NCBI RefSeq assembly: GCF_001673155.1
Contig: NZ_LZLE01000165.1
Coordinates: 1-33,085, forward strand
Direction of reading: 5' to 3'
DNA from: Mycobacterium sp. 1423905.2
GTDB taxonomy: Bacteria; Actinomycetota; Actinomycetes; Mycobacteriales; Mycobacteriaceae
Length of the DNA: 33,085 bases
The position numbers were made by a program, and so were the translations under genes. This document shows, in pieces, positions 14,601 to 22,570 of the stretch. The notes below the pieces were generated by a model. It was not told the DNA's origin, made no database searches, and saw nothing but the letters and a program-made list of their open reading frames with translations. Within the stretch, counting starts at the first letter, position 1; each line of letters opens with the position of its first letter.

Positions 14601-16442
14601 TCAGCTCGTAGCCTCCATAAGCAGCAGCGCCCCGCCCACGCTGCTGTCTCTCAAGCGAAACGCGGTGCACGTGATACGTACTCGAGTATGGCGTCCGCGT
14701 CGATTGACGGTCTCGATCACCGCCTCCTTTGCACCGTCCGATTCGACGAATGCGTTCCCGATCATCGGCCGCATGGTGTCCATCGGCAGCGCAATGTCGA
14801 GTTGCGGCAATGGCTCGCCGGTAGTTTCGTCAGCGCGCAAACCCCACAACTCTTCGCAGCCGCGGTTCCATACCAAGACGCGCATCTCTCGGTCCACCAC
14901 CACCATGCCCAACTGAACCGAGTTGATGAGCCCGTCCAGAAAGTTCTTGGATTCGACCAATTCCAAACTGCGTTCCCGCAATGTGTCGTTGATGTTGTGC
15001 AACTCATCGTTGGTGGACTGCAACTCCTCGTTCATGGTTTCGAGTTCTTCGTTGGTGGATTGCAGTTCCTCGTTGGTGGTTTCCAGCTCTTCGACCGTGG
15101 ATTGCAGTTCCTCGTTCGTGGTTTCGAGTTCTTCGTTGGTGGATTGCAGTTCTTCGTACGCCGTTTCCAGCTGCCGGTTGGTTTGTACCACCTTGTCGAG
15201 CAAGGCTCGTGTCGCCGTGACGTCGAAAAACGCGATCGAGACGCCTAAAAGGCCGTTCTCCGCGTCCACCAACGGGTTAATGTGGATTTCGAACCACACG
15301 GTTTCCGCGCCAGCACGCTGCCATTTGACGTCTTGAACGCGCGCCGAACGCCGTTCCACCTTGGCCTGTTCCACGTAGGCGCGTAGTTCGACCGGGCGGT
15401 AGGACACCTCGAGGTCGCGCAGTAACCGGCCGATATCGCGCGCCGACAGGCCGAAGAGACTCTCCGCCTGCTGGTTGATCATCGCCACGGTGTCTTCACC
15501 GGTCACCACGATCTGCGCCACCGGGCTGGCCCGAAATGCCAAGTCCCGCACCGTCGTCAGGCCAGACACTTCACCTTGTCGATCGTAGAACGGGGCCGCC
15601 GGGTCATAGCGTTCGCGATCACGATGAGTCCCGAGCGTTTTGCGAAAAATGCGGTTCTTCAAACTCAATGGGATGAATCGATCGCCGTGGCTCAGCAGCA
15701 TCTCGGCGTGTCCCAGGAACAACGTGCCTTGCGGCGCCAGGGCGAAGTGCAACCGACCCAGCACATTTTGCTGCGTTTCAGCGTTCAGATACATCAGCGT
15801 GTTGCGACAGACCAACAGATCGACGCGGGAAATGGGCGCGTCCTTGACCAGATCGTTGCGGCCGAAGATGACTGCACGCCGAAGGTCTTTGCGAAAGAAA
15901 TAGCGGCCGTTGACCTGCTCGAAGTACCGCGTCAGCATTTCGGCCGGCACGGACTCGACGGCTTTGCCGTCATAGGATGCACCCCGCGCGGCGGCCAGCG
16001 CTTCTTCGTCGATGTCGGTGGCGTAGATCTTCACCCGTTGGCGAAATGCATCCGCCCCGAGCGCATCGGCCAACAACATAGCCAATGTGTACGCCTCCTG
16101 CCCGGAGGCGCATCCGGCACTCCATACCCGGATGGGAGCGGTCGGTCCTCGTTCGGCCAACATCTGCGGAATGACGTTGGTACTGACGAATTCCCACGCT
16201 TCCGCATCCCGGAAGAAGGCGGTCACGTTGATCAGGATGGTGTTGAACAGCGCGGAGAACTCATCCGAGCTGGCCTGGAGCAGGTCCAGGTACTCTTCGA
16301 AGGTGGTGTAACCGGCGCGATCCATGCGATGCCGGACCCGGCGCATCAACGATGCGCGCTTATAGCCGGTGAAGTCGAACCCACGGGAGTCGCGCATATA
16401 GCGCAGCAGGGCCTCGAAAGCCTCGTCAGTCTTGCCGTCCAT
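14601..16442 (-). CDS. CheR-type methyltransferase with PAS domains and coiled coil
   Basis: A 613-residue signalling protein. Residues 1-275 form a CheR domain: a helical N-terminal part, NVTAFFRD (72-79) and a SAM-binding loop SAGCASGQE (108-116), expected to methylate glutamate side chains. A PAS domain follows (about 290-400), then a long coiled coil (about 415-495) containing seven exact-length heptads of ELQSTNE/ELETTNE type (431-479), then a second PAS domain (about 495-610). The layout equals the C-terminal part of CheB-CheR-PAS hybrid proteins, but here CheB is a separate gene at the head of the operon. The protein has no membrane segment. Its target is unknown because no chemoreceptor gene is in the window. 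It lies 50 bp after the STAS/ATPase gene. Confidence 0.9.
   Translation of the reverse strand: MDGKTDEAFEALLRYMRDSRGFDFTGYKRASLMRRVRHRMDRAGYTTFEEYLDLLQASSDEFSALFNTILINVTAFFRDAEAWEFVSTNVIPQMLAERGPTAPIRVWSAGCASGQEAYTLAMLLADALGADAFRQRVKIYATDIDEEALAAARGASYDGKAVESVPAEMLTRYFEQVNGRYFFRKDLRRAVIFGRNDLVKDAPISRVDLLVCRNTLMYLNAETQQNVLGRLHFALAPQGTLFLGHAEMLLSHGDRFIPLSLKNRIFRKTLGTHRDRERYDPAAPFYDRQGEVSGLTTVRDLAFRASPVAQIVVTGEDTVAMINQQAESLFGLSARDIGRLLRDLEVSYRPVELRAYVEQAKVERRSARVQDVKWQRAGAETVWFEIHINPLVDAENGLLGVSIAFFDVTATRALLDKVVQTNRQLETAYEELQSTNEELETTNEELQSTVEELETTNEELQSTNEELETMNEELQSTNDELHNINDTLRERSLELVESKNFLDGLINSVQLGMVVVDREMRVLVWNRGCEELWGLRADETTGEPLPQLDIALPMDTMRPMIGNAFVESDGAKEAVIETVNRRGRHTRVRITCTAFRLRDSSVGGALLLMEATS
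15006..15152 (-). repeat. seven 21-bp units encoding coiled-coil heptads
   Basis: 147 bp, exactly 7 x 21, encoding alternating ELQSTNE and ELETTNE/ELETMNE heptads (residues 431-479 of the CheR-PAS protein), so the true DNA period is close to 42 bp. The copies differ at synonymous positions. Such a repeat could vary in copy number between strains, changing the coiled-coil length. Confidence 0.85.
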
Positions 16443-16492
16443 CGTGCCCTATTCGTCCGTGGTGGCAGGATTTCGAACACTACTCGGGAACG

Positions 16493-17275
16493 TCAGAGTT
16501 GATTCTCCTGACCGACCAGCGCCCACACCGATTTACCCGAGGAAGTCGGCGTGCTTCCCCAGGCACGGCTTAGCGCAGAAACGATGGCCAACCCGGACAG
16601 CATGTCGCTGCCCCGAGTTGGGTCCTCGCGCCGAGTCGCCGGCTGCCGGCAGCAATCTTCGAGCGCGACAGTCACGGTGTCCTCGTAACTTTCCACGACC
16701 ATGATCGGGGCGCTCTGCGTGTGCGCGAGGACGTTCTCGACCAGGACAGTCGCCACCGTCCCGGCGACCGGAATGAGGTGGGGTTGCTCCCACTGGCTAA
16801 GCCACTCCGAGATCGCTGCCCGGGCCAGGTTCACGCTGGATTTGGCTGCCGGCAATTCAATTCGTGCCCGCCGCCGGGTGCGCACCGATCTATCGCCGAG
16901 CGCGCCAAGTGCGTGCTCCCTGGACGCATAGACCGGAACGTATCGGGTGACACCGCGCCCGGCGATGGCGCGACGGCGCGCCCAGTCATCGCAGAGTAAG
17001 AGCAGGGGAACGTCCGGCCAGGTGCTCACATGCCAACGGGCGCTGGTGAACACCGACCACGCCGACTTCGACGGCACCAACAGGGCATTGACATCGACCA
17101 AAACCGCGAGCGGTTCGTCGAGCGCCGCCTTGATCACCTCGTCGCGGAAGTTCCGGTACGTCGAGCTGTCCAACACTCCGTCGGCAACCAGTACGGTTAC
17201 CTGGTCCAGGTGCTCGGTGTCGACGCGAATGGTCGGGGTCTTCTTAATCAACTGCCTCACCGGGACGCGGCCCAC
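16493..17275 (-). CDS. STAS domain fused to a GHKL anti-sigma-type ATPase
   Basis: A 260-residue protein. Residues 15-125 resemble a STAS domain, with VDVNALLVPSKSAW (60-73) at the place of the phosphorylation loop. Residues 145-255 form an RsbW-like GHKL ATPase with the N box LVENVLAH (178-185), an acidic residue in LEDC (205-208) as a reduced G1 box and SGLAIVSALS (227-236) as the G2 box. Antagonist and kinase-like domains in one chain suggest a partner-switching element working with the CheB and CheR products on either side (inference). The start is a GTG at 17275, overlapping the cheB-like gene by 32 bp; a GTG at 17260 is an alternative. The lack of the full D-x-G-x-G may weaken ATP binding. 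Confidence 0.75.
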   Translation of the reverse strand: MGRVPVRQLIKKTPTIRVDTEHLDQVTVLVADGVLDSSTYRNFRDEVIKAALDEPLAVLVDVNALLVPSKSAWSVFTSARWHVSTWPDVPLLLLCDDWARRRAIAGRGVTRYVPVYASREHALGALGDRSVRTRRRARIELPAAKSSVNLARAAISEWLSQWEQPHLIPVAGTVATVLVENVLAHTQSAPIMVVESYEDTVTVALEDCCRQPATRREDPTRGSDMLSGLAIVSALSRAWGSTPTSSGKSVWALVGQENQL

Positions 17276-18260
17276 TGTCAGCCAGTCGCTCGCTCAGCAC
17301 ACCGAGCGCTCGTTCGGATTCCTCCGCCATGGTGGTGTAGTGGCGCTTCAGTGCACCGGTTCCCCTCTCGGCCATGCGGCGGGAAAGCCGGGCCTTCTCC
17401 TGCAGGCTGCGAACGGCCACCCACAGCGCTCCTTCGACTTCCTCGTCGTGTGCGGCCAACAGCGCATCGGGGGTCCAGGCGTGCCCGACCTGGCAGCGGT
17501 AGTGCCCGTCGGAAATCGACACCAGTGATCCGTTGCAGTCTGGGCAGGTGTAGGTCGAAGGTTGACCCAGCGCCTGAGTGTCGAAGTCGGTGGAATATCG
17601 CGACGTCATTGCGATCCGGTTCTCCAACTCCAACCCGGGATCGAGCTCCACGGTGAGCTCCTTGGGATCTTGTTGCGCCAATTCTTTCAAAATTCTGCCG
17701 ATCTCGGCGGCTGGTGACTGACGGTCGAGCACCCCGGCGTTGCATGCGTTCAGTGGCATGGCCGGGAAGAGGGCGTCGTCGGTTGTCTGGCCTATGGTGG
17801 TTCCGCCGCGAGATTGAATCGCGCGCAGCCCGAGCACGCCGTCGTCGAGGACGCCGGAGAGCAACACCCCAACGGCCCGTGGTCCGTACGCCAGCGCCAC
17901 CGACCGGAACATGGCGTTGATTGCCGGGCGGTGCCCGTTCTCGGTGGGCCCCTGCGATAGCAACAACCGGTTGTCGGTGACCAACAGATGCCGATCGGGA
18001 ACGGCGACGTAGATGTGACCCGGCTCAAGCTCCGCGCCGTGCTCAGCCGCGGTGGCAGGCAGCGGCCCTTTGCGGTCAATAATGCGCGGCAAAACGCTCG
18101 GTATTCCGGGGGGAACGTGCAGGGTCACCACGTAGGCGTAGGGGAGATCCGGGGACAATCCGGCCGCCATATTGGACAGCGCTTCGACGCCCCCCGCTGA
18201 GGCGCCGATCGCGACCACACCGCGCAGGGAGGTTTCTCCGCTTTGTTGCTGCGCCACCAT
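17244..18260 (-). CDS. CheB-type protein-glutamate methylesterase without receiver domain
   Basis: A 338-residue protein. Residues 12-190 form a CheB methylesterase/deamidase domain with the catalytic triad Ser21 (GASAGG), His48 (LHVPPG) and Asp140 (LDDG). The response-regulator domain of classical CheB is absent, so activity is not controlled by phosphorylation in the usual way. A C-terminal zinc-ribbon-like motif follows, with Cys239, Cys242, Cys256 and His260 (CPDC ... CQVGH), then a helical tail. This matches the stand-alone CheB proteins found with CheR-PAS partners in non-motile bacteria. It is first in a three-gene minus-strand operon. A weak SigF-like motif (GATT-N15-GGGTAG, 18267-18291) lies directly upstream and would give a leaderless mRNA. 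Confidence 0.88.
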   Translation of the reverse strand: MVAQQQSGETSLRGVVAIGASAGGVEALSNMAAGLSPDLPYAYVVTLHVPPGIPSVLPRIIDRKGPLPATAAEHGAELEPGHIYVAVPDRHLLVTDNRLLLSQGPTENGHRPAINAMFRSVALAYGPRAVGVLLSGVLDDGVLGLRAIQSRGGTTIGQTTDDALFPAMPLNACNAGVLDRQSPAAEIGRILKELAQQDPKELTVELDPGLELENRIAMTSRYSTDFDTQALGQPSTYTCPDCNGSLVSISDGHYRCQVGHAWTPDALLAAHDEEVEGALWVAVRSLQEKARLSRRMAERGTGALKRHYTTMAEESERALGVLSERLADSGPRPGEAVD

Positions 18261-18341
18261 GCGTGTCTACCCCTTGTCAGCGCATGGAATCATCTTGCAG
18301 CCGTCGACCCTCCGGCCTGCGGAAATCTACGTGAATTCGAC

Positions 18342-18366
18342 GTTTAGCGAATAACGTAAAGGGTAT
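18342..18366 (+). promoter_or_regulatory. SigF-type promoter upstream of the GT gene at 18377
   Basis: GTTT (18342-18345), a 15-base spacer and GGGTAT (18361-18366), a full SigF consensus. The ATG at 18377 begins 11 bases later, so the leader would be about four bases or absent. Confidence 0.75.
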
Positions 18367-18376
18367 TCGGAGCGCC

Positions 18377-19369
18377 ATGTCCGAGGCCGGAGCTGCCCAA
18401 AAAGCGCCCCGGAGCGTGTTGGTATGGCACGTGCATGGCTCCTGGACGCAAGCCTTCGTCGCCGGTCCGCACCGCTATCTGATTCCGATCGCGCCCGACC
18501 GCGGCTCGGGCGGCATCGGGTTGGCCGGGCGGTCGTGGCCGAACGCGCGCGAGGTGCCGCTTGAGGGTTTGCGCGACTGCGATGTCGACCTGGTGGTGTT
18601 ACAACGTCCGCACGAGGCGGAGTTGGTGTGTCGCTGGGTCGGCCGGACTCCGGGAGTCGACCTGCCGGCGGTCTATGTCGAGCACAATGCCCCGCGTCCC
18701 CATGCCGAACAGAGTCGGCATCATCTTGCCGAGCGCAGCGACATCCCGCTCATTCACGTCACCGACTTCAACCGGCTGATGTGGGACAACGGTTCTGCGC
18801 CCACCCGGGTGATCGACCACGGAATGGCCGACCCGGGGCACCTGTACACCGGCGACATCTTGCGCGTGGCCACCATGATCAACGAGCCGGTGCGCCGAGG
18901 CCGCACCGTCGGAACTGACCTGTTGGAGCCGTTGTCGGCCCACGGACAGATCGACGTGTGGGGGATGGGAACGGAGGCGTTGGGCGGTCAGCACCGGGGA
19001 GTCGTCGGGCGGGGTGACGTACTGGCCCCACGGTTATGGGCACAGGTGGCGAGCCGCCGCGTTTATCTGCATACCGCTCGGTGGACGTCACTGGGCCTGT
19101 CACTCGTCGAGGCGATGTTCCTGGGCATGCCGGTGGTGGCGGTGGGTACCACGATGGCCCCGTTCGTCGTGCCGCCCGAGGCCGGTGTGGTCAGCGCCGA
19201 CGTGATTCGGCTTGGCCAGGGGCTGCGTGACTTCCTCAACGACCATGCGATGGCGGTGGCCGCGGGCAAGGCTGCGCGCGAATTCGCCACCGCCCGCTTC
19301 GGTCTCAAGCGATTTTTGTCCGAATGGGACGAAGTTATCCATCAAGTGATCGAGGAGCAGCGGAGTTGA
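18377..19369 (+). CDS. GT4-like glycosyltransferase
   Basis: A 330-residue cytosolic protein of the GT-B glycosyltransferase type. The N-terminal part contains [10 protein letters not shown] (about 18-27) and VYVEHNAP (about 100-107). The C-terminal part has the donor-site region [18 protein letters not shown] (about 238-255) with the conserved glutamate before the alanine-methionine, and an [10 protein letters not shown] turn. It is shorter than typical GT4 enzymes, with a reduced N-terminal half. It is driven by a SigF promoter with essentially no leader, and the next GT gene follows with a possible TTGA overlap, so the two glycosyltransferases form one unit. The sugar and acceptor are not predictable. 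Confidence 0.78.
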   Translation: MSEAGAAQKAPRSVLVWHVHGSWTQAFVAGPHRYLIPIAPDRGSGGIGLAGRSWPNAREVPLEGLRDCDVDLVVLQRPHEAELVCRWVGRTPGVDLPAVYVEHNAPRPHAEQSRHHLAERSDIPLIHVTDFNRLMWDNGSAPTRVIDHGMADPGHLYTGDILRVATMINEPVRRGRTVGTDLLEPLSAHGQIDVWGMGTEALGGQHRGVVGRGDVLAPRLWAQVASRRVYLHTARWTSLGLSLVEAMFLGMPVVAVGTTMAPFVVPPEAGVVSADVIRLGQGLRDFLNDHAMAVAAGKAAREFATARFGLKRFLSEWDEVIHQVIEEQRS

Positions 19370-19386
19370 CGCCGAAGGAAGCCCGC

Positions 19387-20607
19387 ATGAAGATCGCGAT
19401 GATCTCCGAACACGCCAGCCCGCTGGCGCATCTGGGTGGCGTAGACGCGGGCGGTCAAAACGTCCATGTCGCAGAACTTTCGGCGGCTCTGGCCCGACGC
19501 GGGCACGACGTAGTGGTCTATACCCGCCGCGACGAGACTCACCTGCCGGAGCGGGTCGAGACTGGGCACGGGTACTCGGTGGTTCATGTGCCTGCCGGCC
19601 CGGCCCGGACACTGGCCAAAGATCAACTGCTGCAGTACATGTACGCGTTCGGCCATTTCTTGGAGCAGCAGTGGGCGAGCGAAACTCCCGACGTGGCGCA
19701 TGCGCATTTTTGGATGTCCGGCCTCGCGACACTGCGGGCCGCCCAACCGCATCACATCCCTACCGTGCAGACCTTCCACGCGCTTGGTTCGGTCAAGCGA
19801 CTGCACCAGGGTGTCGACGACACCAGTCCCGACTGCCGCATCGGCCTGGAGACGACACTGGCGCGCGGCGTGGACTGGGTCGCTGCCACCAGTACCGACG
19901 AAGTGTTCGAACTGGTGCGAATGGGACGCGCCCGGTCCCGAACGTCGGTCGTGCCGTGCGGTGTTGACATCGACGCGTTCACCACCGAAGGTCCCGCCGC
20001 CCCCCGCAGTGACCGGGCGCGCATTGTGTCAGTCGGGAGACTGGTGCCGCGCAAGGGTTTTGAGACGCTCATCCGCGCACTGCCGGAGATTCCCGACGCC
20101 GAGCTGGTCATCGTCGGCGGCCCGGAGCGGGCGGCGTTGACCGACGACCCGTATGCGCAACAACTGCAGCGGTTGGCCGGTGAACTGGGGGTGGCGGACC
20201 GGGTGGAGTTCGTCGGCGCCATCAGCCGGGCCGAGATGCCGACGGTCCTGCGCTCTGCGGACGTGGTGGCCTGCACGCCCTGGTACGAACCTTTCGGCAT
20301 CGTGCCACTGGAGGCCATGGCCTGTGGCGTGCCGGTGGTGGCCTCGGCGGTCGGTGGAATTCGTGACACCGTGGTGGACGGTGTGACCGGGCGGCTGGTG
20401 CGGCCCAAGGATCCTCAGGCGCTGGCCCAGGCGATCAGTTCGCTGGTTTCGGACCGCAACTGGTGCAAAGCCCTCGGGGACGGCGGGCGCGAGCGGGCGA
20501 AGGCGCGCTACACCTGGGATCGAGTGGCAGCTGATACCGAGCGTGTCTACGAGAAGGTGGTACCCGCGCGCCGTGCCATGACAGCAGCGAGCAGCCGGTC
20601 TGGGTAA
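19387..20607 (+). CDS. GT4-family glycosyltransferase
   Basis: A 406-residue retaining GT-B glycosyltransferase. The N-terminus [18 protein letters not shown] and the [19 protein letters not shown] segment are typical of GT4 enzymes such as MshA and sucrose-phosphate synthase relatives. The C-terminal half holds [14 protein letters not shown] (about 217-230) and the E-x7-E donor motif in [15 protein letters not shown], both complete. The ATG at 19387 is preceded by GAAGGAA; a TTG at 19366 that overlaps the previous stop (TTGA) and has GAGGAG upstream is an alternative start adding seven residues. It is co-transcribed with the GT gene before it and converges with a GT2 gene 9 bp downstream. 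Confidence 0.88.
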   Translation: MKIAMISEHASPLAHLGGVDAGGQNVHVAELSAALARRGHDVVVYTRRDETHLPERVETGHGYSVVHVPAGPARTLAKDQLLQYMYAFGHFLEQQWASETPDVAHAHFWMSGLATLRAAQPHHIPTVQTFHALGSVKRLHQGVDDTSPDCRIGLETTLARGVDWVAATSTDEVFELVRMGRARSRTSVVPCGVDIDAFTTEGPAAPRSDRARIVSVGRLVPRKGFETLIRALPEIPDAELVIVGGPERAALTDDPYAQQLQRLAGELGVADRVEFVGAISRAEMPTVLRSADVVACTPWYEPFGIVPLEAMACGVPVVASAVGGIRDTVVDGVTGRLVRPKDPQALAQAISSLVSDRNWCKALGDGGRERAKARYTWDRVAADTERVYEKVVPARRAMTAASSRSG

Positions 20608-20616
20608 TGTTGTGGC

Positions 20617-21507
20617 TCAGTGGCTTTCGAGTAGTCGCACCGACCGTTCGACGGGCTCGGGCAGCCGGTGGCGCTCCCGCAGGACAGCGGGCAGTACGGC
20701 CAGCGCCTCGAGCAGTGCCTTCGCGTGGGCGCGGTCGTGTGCGGCGGCCCGCACCAACTCAGAGCCGGCCTGCCAGCAACGGCTTGCCGGCCGTCGCAGC
20801 CACGCGGTGAGCGCGTCGTTGCGCCGTACCCGGGCCTGTTCCACCTGGGAAGGCTTGCGGGTCGCTGACGGCTGGTGGTATGCGACCAGCGCGCCGCAGA
20901 AGCAGAGGTCCCAGCCCCTGGCGGCCAAGTCCCAGGACAGCAAGGCTTCCTCGCCGCGGAAATGCAGGATCGGGTTGAATCCGCCGACTTCCTCGAATGC
21001 ATTCTTACGCACCACCGCCGAGCATGCCTGGAAGCCCAGAATCGACGGGCCCGGCAAGCTGGGGTCGTGCCCGAGCGGGCTGTTGGCCAACAGGGCGACG
21101 AAGGGGTCGTCCTGCTGTTGGGGCCACATCACGGTTCGGGCCGCAAGCACCGCCACCGTCGGATACTCGTCGAACACGGATTCGCCGCGCTCGATCGCGT
21201 CCGGAGACCACCAGGAGTCGTCGTCGCAGAATGCGACGTACGGCGTATCACATTGCGCCACGCCGACGTTGCGGGCCACCGCGCCCTCATTGCGAGTCAG
21301 CGGCACCACCGTCACCCGGCCTGCTGCTTGCTCGGCGATGCGAGTGGCGCTACGCACGGAGTCATCGCGAGAGTTGTTGTCGACGACGACAATTGGGCAC
21401 TTGGTGGAGTTTAACAGGCGCTGCAGCACAGAGGAGAGTTCCGCGGCGCGGTCACGCGTCGCGATCACGAAAGAGGTTCGGGATTGGTTACCGAAGCGGG
21501 CGGCCAC
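20617..21507 (-). CDS. GT2-family glycosyltransferase
   Basis: A 296-residue GT-A glycosyltransferase. It opens with the nucleotide-binding strand TSFVIATRDRAAEL (about 11-24) and VVVDNNSRDDS, has the metal-binding motif CDDDS (about 93-97, the DxD site), and contains GGFNPILHFRGEEALLSWDLAARG, where the EE/ED pair is the usual catalytic-base region. No transmembrane segment is present. The GTG start at 21507 lies 11 bases after a SigF-type -10, so the mRNA has almost no leader. It is divergent from the nine-gene sugar operon, and back-to-back SigF promoters would express the two together. Confidence 0.87.
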   Translation of the reverse strand: MAARFGNQSRTSFVIATRDRAAELSSVLQRLLNSTKCPIVVVDNNSRDDSVRSATRIAEQAAGRVTVVPLTRNEGAVARNVGVAQCDTPYVAFCDDDSWWSPDAIERGESVFDEYPTVAVLAARTVMWPQQQDDPFVALLANSPLGHDPSLPGPSILGFQACSAVVRKNAFEEVGGFNPILHFRGEEALLSWDLAARGWDLCFCGALVAYHQPSATRKPSQVEQARVRRNDALTAWLRRPASRCWQAGSELVRAAAHDRAHAKALLEALAVLPAVLRERHRLPEPVERSVRLLESH

Positions 21508-21518
21508 GGTTAATTTGG

Positions 21519-21543
21519 CTACCCGGGATCGCGTACACCAAAC
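21519..21543 (-). promoter_or_regulatory. SigF-type promoter for the GT2 gene (divergent pair, left)
   Basis: On the minus strand GTTT (21543-21540), a 15-base spacer and GGGTAG (21524-21519). The start codon at 21507 begins 12 bases after the -10. The -35 lies three bases from the -35 of the opposing promoter. Confidence 0.7.
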
Positions 21544-21546
21544 TCG

Positions 21547-21571
21547 GTTTCAGCATCGAATTGCGGGGTAC
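21547..21571 (+). promoter_or_regulatory. SigF-type promoter for the nine-gene sugar operon (divergent pair, right)
   Basis: GTTT (21547-21550), a 15-base spacer and GGGTAC (21566-21571). The ATG at 21575 is only four bases after the -10, closer than a usual transcription start, so a leaderless start at the GTG at 21581 may be the one in use. Confidence 0.72.
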
Positions 21572-21574
21572 GAA

Positions 21575-22561
21575 ATGCCGGTGCGTCAACTATCGCGCGT
21601 CCTGGTCACCGGTGGCGCCGGTTTCCTGGGCACTCACTTGTGTGAGCAATTGCTCTCGGCCGGGGCGGAGGTCGTGGCGGTTGACGACCTGTCCACCAGT
21701 CTTCCCGGCGCGGCGGACCGCATGGCCGGGCGGCCGGGCTATCGCCTTGTGCGACAGGACATTTGCGACCCATCGGTAACCGCCATCGTCGGGACCGAAT
21801 TCGACACCGTATTTCATCTGGCATCACCGGCCTCGCCGATCGATTATCAGCGACTGCCGATTCAGACGTTGCGGGTCGGCTCGGCGGGCACCGAGACGGC
21901 GTGCGCAATCGCCGAACATGGTGGCGGCCGTCTGGTTCTGGCCTCCACCAGTGAGGTCTACGGCGACCCGGAAGAGCATCCTCAGTCCGAAACTTACTGG
22001 GGCAACGTTAATCCGGTGGGGCCACGCAGTGTGTACGACGAAGCCAAGCGATACGCTGAGGCTTTGGTATTCGCCTATCGCCGGCTCGGCCGGGTCGATG
22101 TCGGCGTGGCCCGCATCTTCAACACCTACGGGCCCGGTATGCGCGCCGACGACGGCCGGATGGTGCCTACGTTCTGTCGCCAAGCGCTCGCCGGTGAACC
22201 GTTGACTGTATCTGGGACGGGGGACCAGACCCGGTCGCTGTGCTTCGTCGACGATACGGTGTCGGGATTGATGGCGTTGGCACGCAGCGACTTCGGCGGG
22301 CCGGTGAACATCGGCAACCCGGCCGAGCTGACAGTTCTTGCGGCGGCTGAGTTTATTCGCGACTTGGCCGGCAGCGACAGTCCGATCGAGTTCACCGCAG
22401 CGGCCGAGGACGACCCACAGCGTCGATGCCCGGACATCACCCTGGCACGTGAACGGCTGGGTTGGCAACCGCGAGTGGATTACCGATCCGGATTGCGCAC
22501 CACATTGCAGTGGTTCCGCGATACCGCCCACATCTCGGCGCCTCAGCAGATGGCGCGGTAG
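21575..22561 (+). CDS. NAD-dependent sugar-nucleotide decarboxylase/epimerase (UDP-xylose synthase-like)
   Basis: A 328-residue extended short-chain dehydrogenase. The NAD-binding motif is GGAGFLG (13-19). The active site shows STSEVYGDP, with the Ser/Thr and Glu typical of UDP-glucuronate decarboxylase, and the catalytic pair Tyr154-Lys158 in YDEAK. The stretch YWGNVNPVGPRS before it is a signature of UXS/ArnA-type decarboxylases rather than 4-epimerases. The predicted reaction is UDP-glucuronate to a UDP-pentose such as UDP-xylose. UDP-glucose dehydrogenase, encoded at the other end of the operon, would supply the substrate. First gene of the operon. The start is ATG 21575 or, given the promoter position, GTG 21581. 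Confidence 0.82.
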   Translation: MPVRQLSRVLVTGGAGFLGTHLCEQLLSAGAEVVAVDDLSTSLPGAADRMAGRPGYRLVRQDICDPSVTAIVGTEFDTVFHLASPASPIDYQRLPIQTLRVGSAGTETACAIAEHGGGRLVLASTSEVYGDPEEHPQSETYWGNVNPVGPRSVYDEAKRYAEALVFAYRRLGRVDVGVARIFNTYGPGMRADDGRMVPTFCRQALAGEPLTVSGTGDQTRSLCFVDDTVSGLMALARSDFGGPVNIGNPAELTVLAAAEFIRDLAGSDSPIEFTAAAEDDPQRRCPDITLARERLGWQPRVDYRSGLRTTLQWFRDTAHISAPQQMAR

Positions 22562-22570
22562 GAGGCAGCA

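Noticed and set aside
15006..15152. CRISPR array or intergenic tandem repeat
   Set aside because: The units are contiguous without spacers, keep the reading frame and encode coiled-coil heptads of a signalling protein.
18267..18291. SigF promoter before the cheB-like gene (GATT-N15-GGGTAG, minus strand)
   Set aside because: The -35 deviates at a core base; kept only as a remark in the cheB entry.
20612..21574. Long N-terminal extension of the UXS-like gene, giving 649 residues
   Set aside because: The extension is antisense to the GT2 gene and low in complexity; the Rossmann start GGAGFLG begins 12 residues after the ATG at 21575, and a promoter lies directly before it.
21575..22561. The UXS-like gene as the missing HldD epimerase
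   Set aside because: The active-site context (STSEVYGDP, YWGNVNP) is that of UDP-glucuronate decarboxylases, not of HldD.
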